In this document: one piece after another, positions 53,467 through 62,938 of the stretch
How positions within the stretch are numbered: position 1 is the stretch's first letter
How the letters are laid out: each line of letters begins with the position of its first letter
Source of the DNA: Anaerocolumna cellulosilytica
GTDB lineage: Bacteria; Bacillota; Clostridia; Lachnospirales; Lachnospiraceae
Assembly (NCBI RefSeq): GCF_014218335.1
Contig: NZ_AP023367.1
Location: 3,777,501-3,841,500, forward strand
DNA length: 64,000 nt
Direction of reading: 5' to 3'
Program-made: the position numbers and the translations under genes
The notes under the pieces: generated by a model
Seen by the model: only the letters and a program-made list of their open reading frames with translations
What the model was told of the DNA's origin: nothing
Database searches by the model: none

Positions 53467-55285
53467 GGGGCTGTAAAAAAACTCCCCTAAAAGAAAAATC
53501 GCTGAGGTCATGAGACTTCAGCGATTTTTTGGTATAATTAATTATGCAAATAAATAAAAACACCAATGATAATTATACAGTACGTCAGCTGAAATTACCA
53601 TTGGAAATCGAAAAATTAATTAATATATCTGATCCAGTATACACGTTCTGTGAGGTGATGGATCACATCGACCTATCAAAATATTTTGTAGAGAAAGGCT
53701 ACAGAACAGGTCGTCCAAGATGTGATGAACAGAAACTCCTTAAAGTGATACTCTTTGCCTTCATGGAGCACGGAATTAGTTCTCTGCGTGAAATAGAAAA
53801 ACTCTGTAGGAATGATATACGATACCTGTATCTTCTTGATGAGATGAAGGCTCCTTCTTTTGCGACCTTTGGCAATCTTATACGCAATGAACTAACAGAT
53901 TCCATAGAACAGATTTTTATTGACTTAAACAGTTACATTTTTGAAAAGGAGCATGTGGACCTGGAGCATACTTACATAGATGGAACAAAAATGGAAGCGA
54001 ATGCCAACCGATATACCTGGGTATGGAAAAAGTCTTGTACAAAAAACCGAGGAAAGGTTTATGAAAAGATATCCACGCTAATTGATGCAATGAACCAGGA
54101 AGTATTAGGATATTTCGGTGTAAAACTTGATAAGAGAGATGAGTATGCTGTCGAATATGTATCTGAACTCTTGGAAATGTACAAGAATGCAACAAATCTG
54201 GTGGAATCCACGTTTGTATCTGGTTGTGGTCATAGAAAAAGCCTTCCGCAAAAACAATATCAGGAATTAGAGGGGTATCTAGAACGATTAAAGACATATG
54301 CACATCATATAGAAGTTTGTGGCGATGAAAGAAACAGTTATTCCAAAACCGATCACGATGCCACTTTTATGCGCATAAAACGGGATTATATGGGGAATGA
54401 TCAGCTTCTCCCAGCGTACAATCTACAGACCGCTGTCTGTGATGAATATATAGCGGTAGTTGATGTAAAACCATATGCATCAGATATGGAATGCTTTGTT
54501 CCTTTGATGGAAAAATTCAATGAAATCTATGGTCATTATCCAAAGTATCCAGTTGCAGATGCAGGCTATGGTTCCTATAATAACTATCTTTACTGTGAAG
54601 AGCATGGGATGGAAAAATATATGAAATTTACCATGTTCAAAAAAGAAACATCCGATAAGAAGTATCATGAAAATCCATATCGCGCAGTCAACTTTAAAAG
54701 AGACGAGAATGGAAATTTAATATGCCCAAATGGAAAGACTTTTCACTTTAAAAGCAAACAACATGTCTATAAAAACAAATACAGCAGAACCGAAGAAATC
54801 TATGAATGCAAATCATGTGAAGGCTGCCAGTTTAAAAACGATTGTTGTCCTAAGGCAAGCAAAAATAGAACTATTCGAATGAATCAGGAATTAACATCAA
54901 TACATCAAGAGGTAATGACAAATCTTGAATCAATACATGGCGCACTGTTGAGAATGAATCGTAGTATTCAAGCGGAAGGAACCTTTGGTATTTTAAAATG
55001 GAATAAATCCTACAAAAGATTATTTCGAAGAGGTGAGAAAAACGCAATTCTTGAACTCACACTGATTTCTTGTGGTTTTAATCTTTATAAATATCATAAT
55101 AAAAAACAGAGAAACAAGTTGGCTGCTTAAAATCCAAGAACTATACTCACAGCTTTATTAAGTGCACGCTTTTTTATGGAAAAATCAATCATAATCATAA
55201 AAAATAAATAAAAAAAAGAAGAATCACCAGAACCGGCATCTGTCGGAACTGGCGATTCTTAATTAAGGACTTATTTTACAGCCCC
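53467..55285 (+). mobile_element. IS1182-family insertion sequence, copy 2
   Basis: 1,819 bases with the same terminal repeats and orientation as copy 1 (offset 15,378 bases). Flanks read TAGAAT and ATTTCTA, so the target was palindromic and an AT duplication is possible. It sits just beside the terminator at 55297. Confidence 0.92.
53544..55130 (+). CDS. IS1182-family transposase, copy 2
   Basis: 528 residues identical to copy 1, with Asp146, Asp339 and Glu478 intact. Promoter TGGTATAAT lies five bases before the ATG as in copy 1. Identity of protein and visible DNA indicates very recent transposition or gene conversion. Confidence 0.95.
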   Translation: MQINKNTNDNYTVRQLKLPLEIEKLINISDPVYTFCEVMDHIDLSKYFVEKGYRTGRPRCDEQKLLKVILFAFMEHGISSLREIEKLCRNDIRYLYLLDEMKAPSFATFGNLIRNELTDSIEQIFIDLNSYIFEKEHVDLEHTYIDGTKMEANANRYTWVWKKSCTKNRGKVYEKISTLIDAMNQEVLGYFGVKLDKRDEYAVEYVSELLEMYKNATNLVESTFVSGCGHRKSLPQKQYQELEGYLERLKTYAHHIEVCGDERNSYSKTDHDATFMRIKRDYMGNDQLLPAYNLQTAVCDEYIAVVDVKPYASDMECFVPLMEKFNEIYGHYPKYPVADAGYGSYNNYLYCEEHGMEKYMKFTMFKKETSDKKYHENPYRAVNFKRDENGNLICPNGKTFHFKSKQHVYKNKYSRTEEIYECKSCEGCQFKNDCCPKASKNRTIRMNQELTSIHQEVMTNLESIHGALLRMNRSIQAEGTFGILKWNKSYKRLFRRGEKNAILELTLISCGFNLYKYHNKKQRNKLAA

Positions 55286-55296
55286 ATTTCTATTAG

Positions 55297-55324
55297 AAAA
55301 AAAGCTGCTTTCGCAGCTTTTTTT
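55297..55324. terminator. Terminator after the small hypothetical gene
   Basis: AAAAAAAGCTGC (55297-55308) pairs perfectly with GCAGCTTTTTTT (55313-55324) around a four-base loop. Confidence 0.9.
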
Positions 55325-55337
55325 CTATTTCCTCACT

Positions 55338-55565
55338 TTATTTCTTATTCCAGTCCTGCCTGTGGTTCATTCTGCTCTGTCTTGCCCTTTCATAGCATTC
55401 CGGATCAATCTCATATACGGAATTATCATCTATAATTAAATCCTCAGACGATTTCTCTACTCTACTCTTCTCCACTTCTCCTGATGAAGTCTTGTTATAA
55501 TCACTCATTGCAGCTTTTTGCCTAAGCTGTTCATTACCTCTGTTTACGTTATAAAAATTTGGCAT
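55338..55565 (-). CDS. Small hypothetical protein
   Basis: 75 residues, starting MPNFYNVNRGNEQLRQ; highly charged and probably soluble, with the C-terminal segment DPECYERARQSRMNHRQDW. I do not recognise a family. The ATG is chosen because GGGAGG lies 5-6 bases upstream; a longer frame has no ribosome site. Convergent with IS copy 2. Confidence 0.65.
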   Translation of the reverse strand: MPNFYNVNRGNEQLRQKAAMSDYNKTSSGEVEKSRVEKSSEDLIIDDNSVYEIDPECYERARQSRMNHRQDWNKK

Positions 55566-55877
55566 AGCAACCTCCCTGTATATTGAATCTAGAGTATAAC
55601 GTGTTGTATCACAAGTGAATCTAGGCTCTGTAATTTTACAGTTGATTGGTATAACCCCTCTGTCGGCACACATTTTAAGTACTACTTAAGACAGCCCCTT
55701 ACATTACGTTAACCAATCATTACAATATATGAAGGGAATTTTTAAAATGTCCGTAAAACATATTGATTACCATCATCTTTTCTTATATACTTAAGAGGAC
55801 TTACGTAGCAAAGTTATACATCATAGTGAATAAATTTACAGATTTTCAAATTTAATATAAGTTAGAGAGGTGACCCT

Positions 55878-56981
55878 ATGTCCGGTTCCGTATATGGAAA
55901 TATTTTTAGGATTTCTACCTGGGGTGAATCCCATGGTAAAGGTATTGGTGTTGTAGTGGACGGCTGTCCCGCAGGTTTAACGCTGAATGAAGAAATTATC
56001 CAGGACTATTTAGACCGCAGGAAACCAGGTCAAACTAAATATGCAACACCCAGAAAAGAAAGTGATAGTGTTGAAATTTTATCCGGCGTATTTGAGCAAA
56101 AGACCACCGGCGCCCCCATATCAATGGTAGTTATGAATACCAATCAACAATCAGCGGATTACTCTGAGATTGCAGGTTATTACCGTCCAGGACATGCTGA
56201 TTATACCTTTGACCAAAAGTATGGTTTCAGGGATTACAGAGGCGGTGGACGTTCCTCCGGTCGAGAAACTATAGGCCGGGTAGCTGCCGGTGCTGTGGCT
56301 GTCTCCATTCTGAAACAATTAGGTGTCGACGTTTGTGCCTACACTAGATCAATTGGTTCTGTCAGCATCGAGTATAAGAATTGTGATAGAAAAAATATCC
56401 TATTAAGTCCTATGGCAATGCCTGATTTAAAAGCTTCTCTTAAGGCAGAGCATTATCTGGATCAAAAGATGCAGGAACAGGACTCAGCCGGAGGGGTAAT
56501 TGAATGTATTATAACCGGATTACCAGCCGGTATAGGAGAGCCTGTTTTTGAGAAGCTGGATGCCAATCTGGCAAAAGCCGTTCTATCCATGGGTGCCATA
56601 AAAGGTATCGAATTCGGTTCCGGTTTTTTGGCTGCTGAGATGTCTGGTGGCGAGCATAATGATAATTTCCGTTATGACAATGATGGCAATGTTACAAAAC
56701 TTACGAACCATGCCGGAGGCATACTAGGTGGTATGAGCGATGGATCAGAGATTATATTCCGTGCTGCCGTTAAGCCTACTCCTTCTATCTCAAAAACGCA
56801 GCGCACCATAAATAAAACAGGAGAAAATATCGATATTAATGTAAAAGGACGCCATGACCCCATCATTGTCCCCAGAGCAGTTGTTGTTGTTGAAGCCATG
56901 ACAGCATTAACCTTAGTGGATATGTTATTTATGAGTATGACCTCCAGAATGGATAATCTGGTTCATTTTTTTCATAAATAA
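55878..56981 (+). CDS. aroC: Chorismate synthase
   Basis: FMN-dependent elimination of phosphate from EPSP to chorismate, last step of the shikimate pathway. Signatures GESHGKGIGVVVDGCPAG, RRKPGQ, GHADYTFDQKYGFRDYRGGG-type phosphate site, GRSSGRETIGRVAAGA and the C-terminal GRHDPIIVPRAVVVVEAM. 367 residues. GAGAGG precedes the ATG. No other aro genes adjoin. Confidence 0.96.
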   Translation: MSGSVYGNIFRISTWGESHGKGIGVVVDGCPAGLTLNEEIIQDYLDRRKPGQTKYATPRKESDSVEILSGVFEQKTTGAPISMVVMNTNQQSADYSEIAGYYRPGHADYTFDQKYGFRDYRGGGRSSGRETIGRVAAGAVAVSILKQLGVDVCAYTRSIGSVSIEYKNCDRKNILLSPMAMPDLKASLKAEHYLDQKMQEQDSAGGVIECIITGLPAGIGEPVFEKLDANLAKAVLSMGAIKGIEFGSGFLAAEMSGGEHNDNFRYDNDGNVTKLTNHAGGILGGMSDGSEIIFRAAVKPTPSISKTQRTINKTGENIDINVKGRHDPIIVPRAVVVVEAMTALTLVDMLFMSMTSRMDNLVHFFHK

Positions 56982-57096
56982 TATACGGGTATAATATTAT
57001 AGGTGCCTTTAATTCAGCTATTTACAAAGTTGACACTGCCACAAACTAGGATAAAAAATTACTTATTAATTTCACATATTCTATATATAAACAGAT

Positions 57097-57146
57097 AAAA
57101 AGCTTAAAATCCCGGATAATAGCCTATTGGATTTAAAGCTTTTTTA
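57097..57146 (+). terminator. Terminator of aroC
   Basis: AAAAAGCTTAAAATCC (57097-57112) pairs with 57129-57144 with one mismatch, followed by T-rich sequence. Confidence 0.82.
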
Positions 57147-57182
57147 TTATACAAAATTATATAAAAAAATTCATTTTATTTA

Positions 57183-57241
57183 TTGACATACCTTTGATTG
57201 CGTGTATAATAAAATATGTTGTTTGTTTAGCAACACTAAAC
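57183..57241 (+). promoter_or_regulatory. pot operon promoter with inverted-repeat operator
   Basis: TTGACA (57183-57188), 16-base spacer, TATAAT (57205-57210). Downstream, GTTTAG-CAACA-CTAAAC (57225-57241) forms an inverted repeat at the expected start of the mRNA. A second partly overlapping pair GTTG/CAAC also spans it. The XRE regulator encoded just downstream is the likely binder. Confidence 0.7.
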
Positions 57242-57272
57242 TTTGAGTTTATCTTTATTAAGGAGGTGTCCA

Positions 57273-57812
57273 ATGAAAATCGGTGAAAAGCTAAAGGAAC
57301 TACGTGTACAAAAAAGTTTGACGCAGGAGGAGCTTGCTGACCGAGCTGAGTTATCCAAGGGTTTTATATCCCAATTGGAAAGGGACTTAACTTCTCCTTC
57401 TATAGCTACTTTAGTTGATATTCTGCAATGTCTGGGTACTAACCTGGAAGAATTTTTTACGAATACTTCTCCCGAACAGGTGGTTTTTAAAAAGACAGAT
57501 TATTTTGAAAAATACGACAACGAACTGAAAAATAAAATTAAATGGATCATTCCTAATGCTCAGAAGAATATGTTAGAGCCTATTCTTTTGACCCTCGACC
57601 CGGGTGGTTCTACTTATCCTGATAATCCTCATGAAGGGGAAGAATTCGGATATATACTTAATGGAAGTATTAATCTTCATCTGGGCAACAAAATATACAA
57701 AGCTAAAAAAGGGGAGTCTTTTTACTTTAAAGCAGGAAAAGAACATTATATTACTGCCTCGGATAAGCAAGGTGCTACCCTATTATGGATTTCTACACCT
57801 CCGAACTTTTAA
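57273..57812 (+). CDS. XRE family regulator with C-terminal cupin domain
   Basis: 179 residues. Helix-turn-helix (about 5-60) with LTQEELADRAELSKGFISQLE, then a cupin (about 110-175) with NPHEGEEFGYILNGSINLH. This architecture is that of PuuR/PotR-like polyamine regulators. AAGGAGG lies 6 bases before the chosen ATG; an upstream frame start has no such site. First gene of the potABCD operon, so it should control polyamine uptake through the operator in its own leader (inferred). Confidence 0.92.
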   Translation: MKIGEKLKELRVQKSLTQEELADRAELSKGFISQLERDLTSPSIATLVDILQCLGTNLEEFFTNTSPEQVVFKKTDYFEKYDNELKNKIKWIIPNAQKNMLEPILLTLDPGGSTYPDNPHEGEEFGYILNGSINLHLGNKIYKAKKGESFYFKAGKEHYITASDKQGATLLWISTPPNF

Positions 57813-57869
57813 GAGTTCTTTTGGATAGAAACTTATTTTAAATGAAAGCGATACAAAGGAGGATATGTG

Positions 57870-58949
57870 ATGGCTGGCAGTAAACTGATTGATTTAATAG
57901 ATATAACAAAGAAATACGATGATAATACGGTTCTTGATTCTCTGAACCTTTATATCAGAGAAAATGAATTTTTAACCTTATTAGGTCCAAGTGGCTGTGG
58001 TAAAACTACTACTTTGCGAATTATCGGCGGATTTGAGAATCCGGATGCAGGCAAGGTAATCTTTGACGGCAAGGATATTACGAATCTCGCCCCAAATGAA
58101 AGACAATTAAACACGGTCTTCCAAAAGTATGCATTATTTACACATATGACAATTGCCGATAACATAGCCTTCGGTTTAAAAATTAAGAAGAAAAGCAGAG
58201 ACTATATTAAAGATAAAATTAAATATGCTCTTAAGCTCGTAAATCTGGAGGGATTTGAAAACAGAACACCTGAATCTCTAAGCGGTGGACAACAACAGCG
58301 TATTGCAATTGCACGTGCAATTGTAAATGAACCAAAGGTGCTGCTGCTGGATGAACCTTTAGGCGCTCTGGATTTAAAGCTCAGACAGGATATGCAGTAT
58401 GAATTAATCCGTTTAAAGAATGAACTTGGAATTACCTTTATCTATGTTACACACGACCAGGAAGAAGCTCTGACCATGTCTGACACTATTGTGGTCATGA
58501 ATCAAGGTTATATTCAGCAGGTAGGAACGCCTGAGATAATCTACAACGAGCCAAAGAATGCATTTGTTGCCGACTTTATAGGTGAAAGTAATATATTACC
58601 GGCTACTATGGTTGAAGACAAATTAGTTCATATTTTAGGAACTAATTTCCCATGTGTTGATGTGGGTTTTGGAAAGAACCAGCCGGTAGATGTCGTAATT
58701 CGCCCTGAAGATATTGATTTAGTGAAACCGGAAGAAGGACTGTTAAAGGGACGTGTTACCTCACTCATCTTTAAAGGTGTTCACTACGAAATGGATGTTA
58801 TGGCAAACGGTCATGAATGGCTGGTACACAGTACAGATCTCTGTCCGGTTGGTACTGAAGTTGGAATCTATGTAAATCCCTTTGATATACAGATTATGAA
58901 TAAACCGGAATCTGAGGATGAGGAGGCAGTGAATATCGATGAAACTTAA
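57870..58949 (+). CDS. potA: Spermidine/putrescine ABC transporter ATPase PotA
   Basis: 359 residues. Walker [11 protein letters not shown]-loop VFQKYALF, signature LSGGQQQR, Walker [13 protein letters not shown], switch [13 protein letters not shown]. The C-terminal TOBE-like domain (about 270-345) includes [15 protein letters not shown]. The ATG at 57870 lies 7 bases after AAAGGAGG; a GTG one codon earlier is too close. The end overlaps the potB start by 11 bases. Confidence 0.95.
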   Translation: MAGSKLIDLIDITKKYDDNTVLDSLNLYIRENEFLTLLGPSGCGKTTTLRIIGGFENPDAGKVIFDGKDITNLAPNERQLNTVFQKYALFTHMTIADNIAFGLKIKKKSRDYIKDKIKYALKLVNLEGFENRTPESLSGGQQQRIAIARAIVNEPKVLLLDEPLGALDLKLRQDMQYELIRLKNELGITFIYVTHDQEEALTMSDTIVVMNQGYIQQVGTPEIIYNEPKNAFVADFIGESNILPATMVEDKLVHILGTNFPCVDVGFGKNQPVDVVIRPEDIDLVKPEEGLLKGRVTSLIFKGVHYEMDVMANGHEWLVHSTDLCPVGTEVGIYVNPFDIQIMNKPESEDEEAVNIDET

Positions 58950-59757
58950 GAAATGGATGTCCTTTCCTTACATTTTATGGATGGCAATGTTTATCATAAT
59001 TCCACTGTTTATTATAATCTATTACGGCTTTACGGCAAAAGGCGGCGGTATTACCTTTGATAATCTACGCCTTATTATGGATCCGATTAACCGAAGAGCA
59101 CTATGGCTTTCCTTATGTTTATCCATAGTAAGCACTATTATTTGTTTAATCCTGGCCTATCCGCTGGCTTTGATATTACACAGTATGAAGCTTAAGAATA
59201 ATTCTATTATAGTAATGATATTTATCTTGCCTATGTGGATGAATTTTTTACTTCGTACTCTTGCCTGGCAGAATATTTTAGAAAAAACTGGTGTAATTAA
59301 TACCGTATTAAATTTCTTCCATCTGCCTACATTGAATATAATAAACACTCCATCTGCCATTGTATTTGGTATGGTATATAATTTTTTACCTTTTATGATA
59401 CTTCCCATTTACAATGTACTTATTAAAATAAGTGAAGATACCACCAATGCAGCCAGGGATTTAGGTGCCAATTCTGTTCAGACCTTTATTAAAATTATAC
59501 TTCCCTTAAGCCTTCCCGGTGTAATCAGCGGCATAACCATGGTATTTGTACCTTCTCTGACCACCTTTGTTATCTCTGATATCCTTGGCGGAAGCAAGGT
59601 CGTTTTAATCGGAAACGTAATTGAACAACAATTTAAAACAATTAACAACTGGCATACCGGTTCAGGACTTTCTCTGGTACTCATGCTGTTTATTCTAATC
59701 AGCATGGCAATCCTGGCTAAATATGATAAAGAATCGGAGGGTAAAAACGTATGGTAA
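58939..59757 (+). CDS. potB: Spermidine/putrescine ABC transporter permease PotB
   Basis: 272 residues, six membrane helices, with the EAA loop [21 protein letters not shown] that docks on PotA. Family features include [17 protein letters not shown] near the fourth helix. It overlaps both potA and potC. Confidence 0.94.
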   Translation: MKLKKWMSFPYILWMAMFIIIPLFIIIYYGFTAKGGGITFDNLRLIMDPINRRALWLSLCLSIVSTIICLILAYPLALILHSMKLKNNSIIVMIFILPMWMNFLLRTLAWQNILEKTGVINTVLNFFHLPTLNIINTPSAIVFGMVYNFLPFMILPIYNVLIKISEDTTNAARDLGANSVQTFIKIILPLSLPGVISGITMVFVPSLTTFVISDILGGSKVVLIGNVIEQQFKTINNWHTGSGLSLVLMLFILISMAILAKYDKESEGKNVW

Positions 59758-60536
59758 AAAAATTCCTGCAAAAAGCTTACCTAGCTATTATCTTATTATT
59801 TTTATACGCTCCTATTCTGATTTTAATTATATTATCCTTTAATAAGTCAAAATCCCGTTCCAAATGGGGCGGTTTTACCCTTGACTGGTATGTAAAGCTC
59901 TTTCAAAATGATGATATAATGAATGCCTTATATACTACCTTATTAATCGCATTTTTATCGGCATTGATAGCCACCATAATAGGAACCGCTGCCTCTCTGG
60001 CCATGAACAATATGAAAAAGGTTCCCAGAACTGTATTAATGGGCATTACGAATATACCTATGCTAAATGCTGATATTGTAACTGGTATCTCTTTAATGCT
60101 TTTATTTGTGGCACTAAATTACACCTTGGGTTTTTCCAGTGTTTTAATGGCCCACATTACCTTTAATATCCCTTATGTCATCCTGAGTGTCATGCCTAAA
60201 TTAAAACAGCTCAACAAAAATACCTATGAGGCCGCATTGGACTTAGGTGCCTCCAAAAGCTATGCATTTTTTAAAGTTGTATTCCCTGATTTATTTCCGG
60301 GGATTCTTTCAGGCTTTTTATTAGCTTTTACAATGTCTTTGGATGACTTTGTTATCACCCATTTTACAAAAGGTGCTGCGGTGAATACCTTGTCAACTAA
60401 AATTTATACTGAGGTAAGAAAGGGTATTAAACCTGAAATGTATGCCCTATCTACTCTCCTCTTTCTCTCCGTTATTATACTTCTGGTATTTATTAACAGA
60501 AGGAAGGATAAAACCGCCTTAATACAAGGAAGGTAA
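59751..60536 (+). CDS. potC: Spermidine/putrescine ABC transporter permease PotC
   Basis: 261 residues, six membrane helices. EAA loop YEAALDLGASKSYAFFKVVFP; SLDDFVITHFTKG is typical of PotC. GGAGG precedes the ATG, which lies within the last codons of potB. Confidence 0.94.
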   Translation: MVKKFLQKAYLAIILLFLYAPILILIILSFNKSKSRSKWGGFTLDWYVKLFQNDDIMNALYTTLLIAFLSALIATIIGTAASLAMNNMKKVPRTVLMGITNIPMLNADIVTGISLMLLFVALNYTLGFSSVLMAHITFNIPYVILSVMPKLKQLNKNTYEAALDLGASKSYAFFKVVFPDLFPGILSGFLLAFTMSLDDFVITHFTKGAAVNTLSTKIYTEVRKGIKPEMYALSTLLFLSVIILLVFINRRKDKTALIQGR

Positions 60537-60538
60537 GA

Positions 60539-60637
60539 GTGAAGATGTTTTTGAACATAAAAGAATGCCCTTACTGTTTAATAGATTTTTTACACACCGA
60601 GTTCACAGAATATTATATGTGCTTTCGTATAACCTAA
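60539..60637 (+). CDS. Possible small ORF between potC and potD
   Basis: A 32-residue frame beginning GTG (or ATG two codons later), two bases after the potC stop, with AAGG just upstream. It contains a CPYC pair. No homology is recognised; it may be chance in a 130-base spacer. Confidence 0.22.
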   Translation: MKMFLNIKECPYCLIDFLHTEFTEYYMCFRIT

Positions 60638-60645
60638 ATATGTAA

Positions 60646-60666
60646 TCACACAGATAGGAGTTTATT
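60646..60666 (+). promoter_or_regulatory. Recurrent leader motif, copy E
   Basis: TCACACAGATAGGAGTTT ends in the Shine-Dalgarno of potD and closely matches copies A, B and D before unrelated genes. Confidence 0.45.
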
Positions 60667-61734
60667 ATGAGAAAAAAAATTGCTGCCCTGTTACTTGCAT
60701 CTGTTTGTGCTTTCAGCCTTGTCGGATGTCAGAAAAGTGACCAGCCAACCTTATATGTATATAACTGGGGGGAATATATTGACCCCGATGTTATTGATTT
60801 ATTTGAAGATGAAACTGGTATTAAAGTTGAATATAATGAATTTGTTCAGAACGAAGATATGTATCCGGTAATTCAAACCGGTTCTGTAAAATACGATGTT
60901 GTATGTCCGTCAGATTATATGATTCAGAAGATGATACAAGAAGACATGTTAGCAGAAATCAATTATGAGAATGTACCAAATATATCTAACATTGATTCTT
61001 TATATTTAAAGAGTGCTGAAGAATTCGATCCCGGTAATAAATATAGTGTACCTTATTGCTGGGGAACCGTAGGTATACTTTACAACAAAACCATGATAAA
61101 TACTAAAATTGATAGCTGGGATGCATTATTTGATAAGGATTTTATTGAAGCTAACGGTTATTCAGGAGATATCCTTATGATTGATAGTGTCCGAGATGCA
61201 CTAGGTATTGCACTTACTTATCTGGGCTATCCCATTAATAGCGCCGATGAAGCACAATTAGAGGAAGCAAAACAGCTTTTACAAGAACAGTTTCCTATGG
61301 TAGATGCTTATGTAGTGGATCAGGTTCGAGATAAAATGATTGGCGGAGATAACCCAATCGGCGTTATATACTCCGGCGAGGCTATCTTTACCCAAAGAGA
61401 AAATGCTGACCTTGAATATGTCGTACCGAAAGAAGGCTCCAATGTATGGATTGACGGTTGGGTTATTCCTAAAAACGCGCAAAATAAAGAATACGCTGAA
61501 AAATGGATTAACTTTATGTGTGATCCTGAAATTGCATTAAAAAACTTTGAGTATATTACCTACTCCACTCCTAATGCCGCTGCAAGAGATTTAATAGAGG
61601 ATGCAGACATTAAAAACAGTACTATAGCTTTTCCTGAAGCTTCTGTTTTGGAAAGATGCTCCACCTATCAATATCTGGGTGAAGATATGGATGCACTATA
61701 CCTTCAAAAATGGAATGAAGTAAAATCCAATTAA
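60667..61734 (+). CDS. potD: Spermidine/putrescine-binding lipoprotein PotD
   Basis: 355 residues. Lipoprotein signal with FSLVGC (Cys21). Family motifs are LYVYNWGEYIDPDV, YDVVCPSDYMIQKM, YCWGTVGILYNK and WIDGWVIPKNA. It captures polyamine outside the membrane for PotABC. Last gene of the operon after a 130-base gap. Confidence 0.95.
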   Translation: MRKKIAALLLASVCAFSLVGCQKSDQPTLYVYNWGEYIDPDVIDLFEDETGIKVEYNEFVQNEDMYPVIQTGSVKYDVVCPSDYMIQKMIQEDMLAEINYENVPNISNIDSLYLKSAEEFDPGNKYSVPYCWGTVGILYNKTMINTKIDSWDALFDKDFIEANGYSGDILMIDSVRDALGIALTYLGYPINSADEAQLEEAKQLLQEQFPMVDAYVVDQVRDKMIGGDNPIGVIYSGEAIFTQRENADLEYVVPKEGSNVWIDGWVIPKNAQNKEYAEKWINFMCDPEIALKNFEYITYSTPNAAARDLIEDADIKNSTIAFPEASVLERCSTYQYLGEDMDALYLQKWNEVKSN

Positions 61735-61785
61735 TTGCATCAAGAATCTTAGTCAAATGTTTCTTTTAAAATAAAGTATCATTCA

Positions 61786-61836
61786 AAAACTGCTGTAATA
61801 TACCTATACTAAATCAGGATATATTACAGCAGTTTT
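61786..61836. terminator. Terminator of the pot operon
   Basis: AAAACTGCTGTAATATA (61786-61802) pairs perfectly with 61820-61836, a 17-bp stem ending in TTTT. It lies between convergent potD and the dehydrogenase gene and can serve both. Confidence 0.92.
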
Positions 61837-61920
61837 ATAATTTGATTTATTATGATGACCAGGGTATTAAAGCCCTTTCTCAGCTTTTGACACTCAATCC
61901 TATGAATTAATATTAGATAT

Positions 61921-62880
61921 TTATTGCTTCACTATATTACGTGCTTCCTGATTTAAAAAAGCTTTGACATTTTCATGCACTTCTTTTACGCAGCGCTGTC
62001 TGGCTTCAATGGTAGCCCATGCAATATGCGGCGTTATCAGTAATTTGGTACTGTCCTTAATACGTAACAGAGGATTATCAGCTGCCATAGGTTCTACTTT
62101 TATTACGTCCAGCCCGGCAGCGGCTATTTCGCCATTGTCCAAAGCGTCAGCTAAATCCTCTTCATTTACGATAGGCCCTCTACCAAGATTTAATAGGATA
62201 GCTGAACTCTTCATTTTTTTAAGGGCTGAGGCATCTATTAAGTTCTCTGTCCGTTCATTCAAAGGTGCATGAATTGAAACTATATCAGAACTGCTTAACA
62301 ATGTATCAAAATCCACTTGTTTGACGGTATTGTCTATATTTTTTCCTGAGGTGGAGTAATACTGAACCTGACACCCAAAAGTTGATGCTATATTAGCTAC
62401 ATTCTTACCAATCTCACCAAGCCCTATGATCCCCCATGTCTTTCCGTGTAATTCATTGAATTTAGGATCAAACCTGCTGAATATATCGCTTTTAACATAA
62501 TCACCGCTTTTTACGAAATCATCATAAAAAGCAAGCTTTTCATAAAGATAGAAAAACAGTGCAAAGGTATGCTGTACTACTGACTGGGTTGAATAACCCT
62601 TTACATTAGCTACGGCTATATTCCTTTCATTGGTATAAGGAAAATCAACAATATTAGTTCCTGTTCCTGTAATACAGATAAGCTTTAAATTGATAGCCTC
62701 TTTCAGTGTTCTTTCATTCATGGGAACCTTGTTTACAATAAGTATATCTGCATCCTTTGCCCTCTCTGCATTCTTATCCGGTTCAGATTTGTTATACTTA
62801 ATGACTTCACCAAATTCATCGAATATATTTAAATCAACATCATCTCCTAGTGTATCTGTTTCTAAAAATACTATTTTCAT
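61921..62880 (-). CDS. D-2-hydroxyacid dehydrogenase (NAD-dependent)
   Basis: 319 residues. NAD-binding loop WGIIGLGEIGKNVANIA; catalytic Arg-Glu-His in LLNLGRGPIV, DVIKVEPMAADNPL and TPHIAWAT. The family interconverts 2-oxoacids and D-2-hydroxyacids; hydroxypyruvate/glycerate is the most common substrate for this group but cannot be fixed here. It follows trpS by 58 bases; its leader is copy D of the recurrent motif. Confidence 0.9.
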   Translation of the reverse strand: MKIVFLETDTLGDDVDLNIFDEFGEVIKYNKSEPDKNAERAKDADILIVNKVPMNERTLKEAINLKLICITGTGTNIVDFPYTNERNIAVANVKGYSTQSVVQHTFALFFYLYEKLAFYDDFVKSGDYVKSDIFSRFDPKFNELHGKTWGIIGLGEIGKNVANIASTFGCQVQYYSTSGKNIDNTVKQVDFDTLLSSSDIVSIHAPLNERTENLIDASALKKMKSSAILLNLGRGPIVNEEDLADALDNGEIAAAGLDVIKVEPMAADNPLLRIKDSTKLLITPHIAWATIEARQRCVKEVHENVKAFLNQEARNIVKQ

Positions 62881-62921
62881 TCATCTTAACTCCATTCTGT
62901 GTGCGTCAGCACATATTTAAC
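62881..62921 (-). promoter_or_regulatory. Recurrent leader motif, copy D
   Basis: Minus strand hairpin GTGC-TGAC-GCAC followed by ACAGAATGGAGTTAAG, which includes the Shine-Dalgarno of the dehydrogenase gene. Confidence 0.45.
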
Positions 62922-62938
62922 TCAGCAGGCAGCTGATT

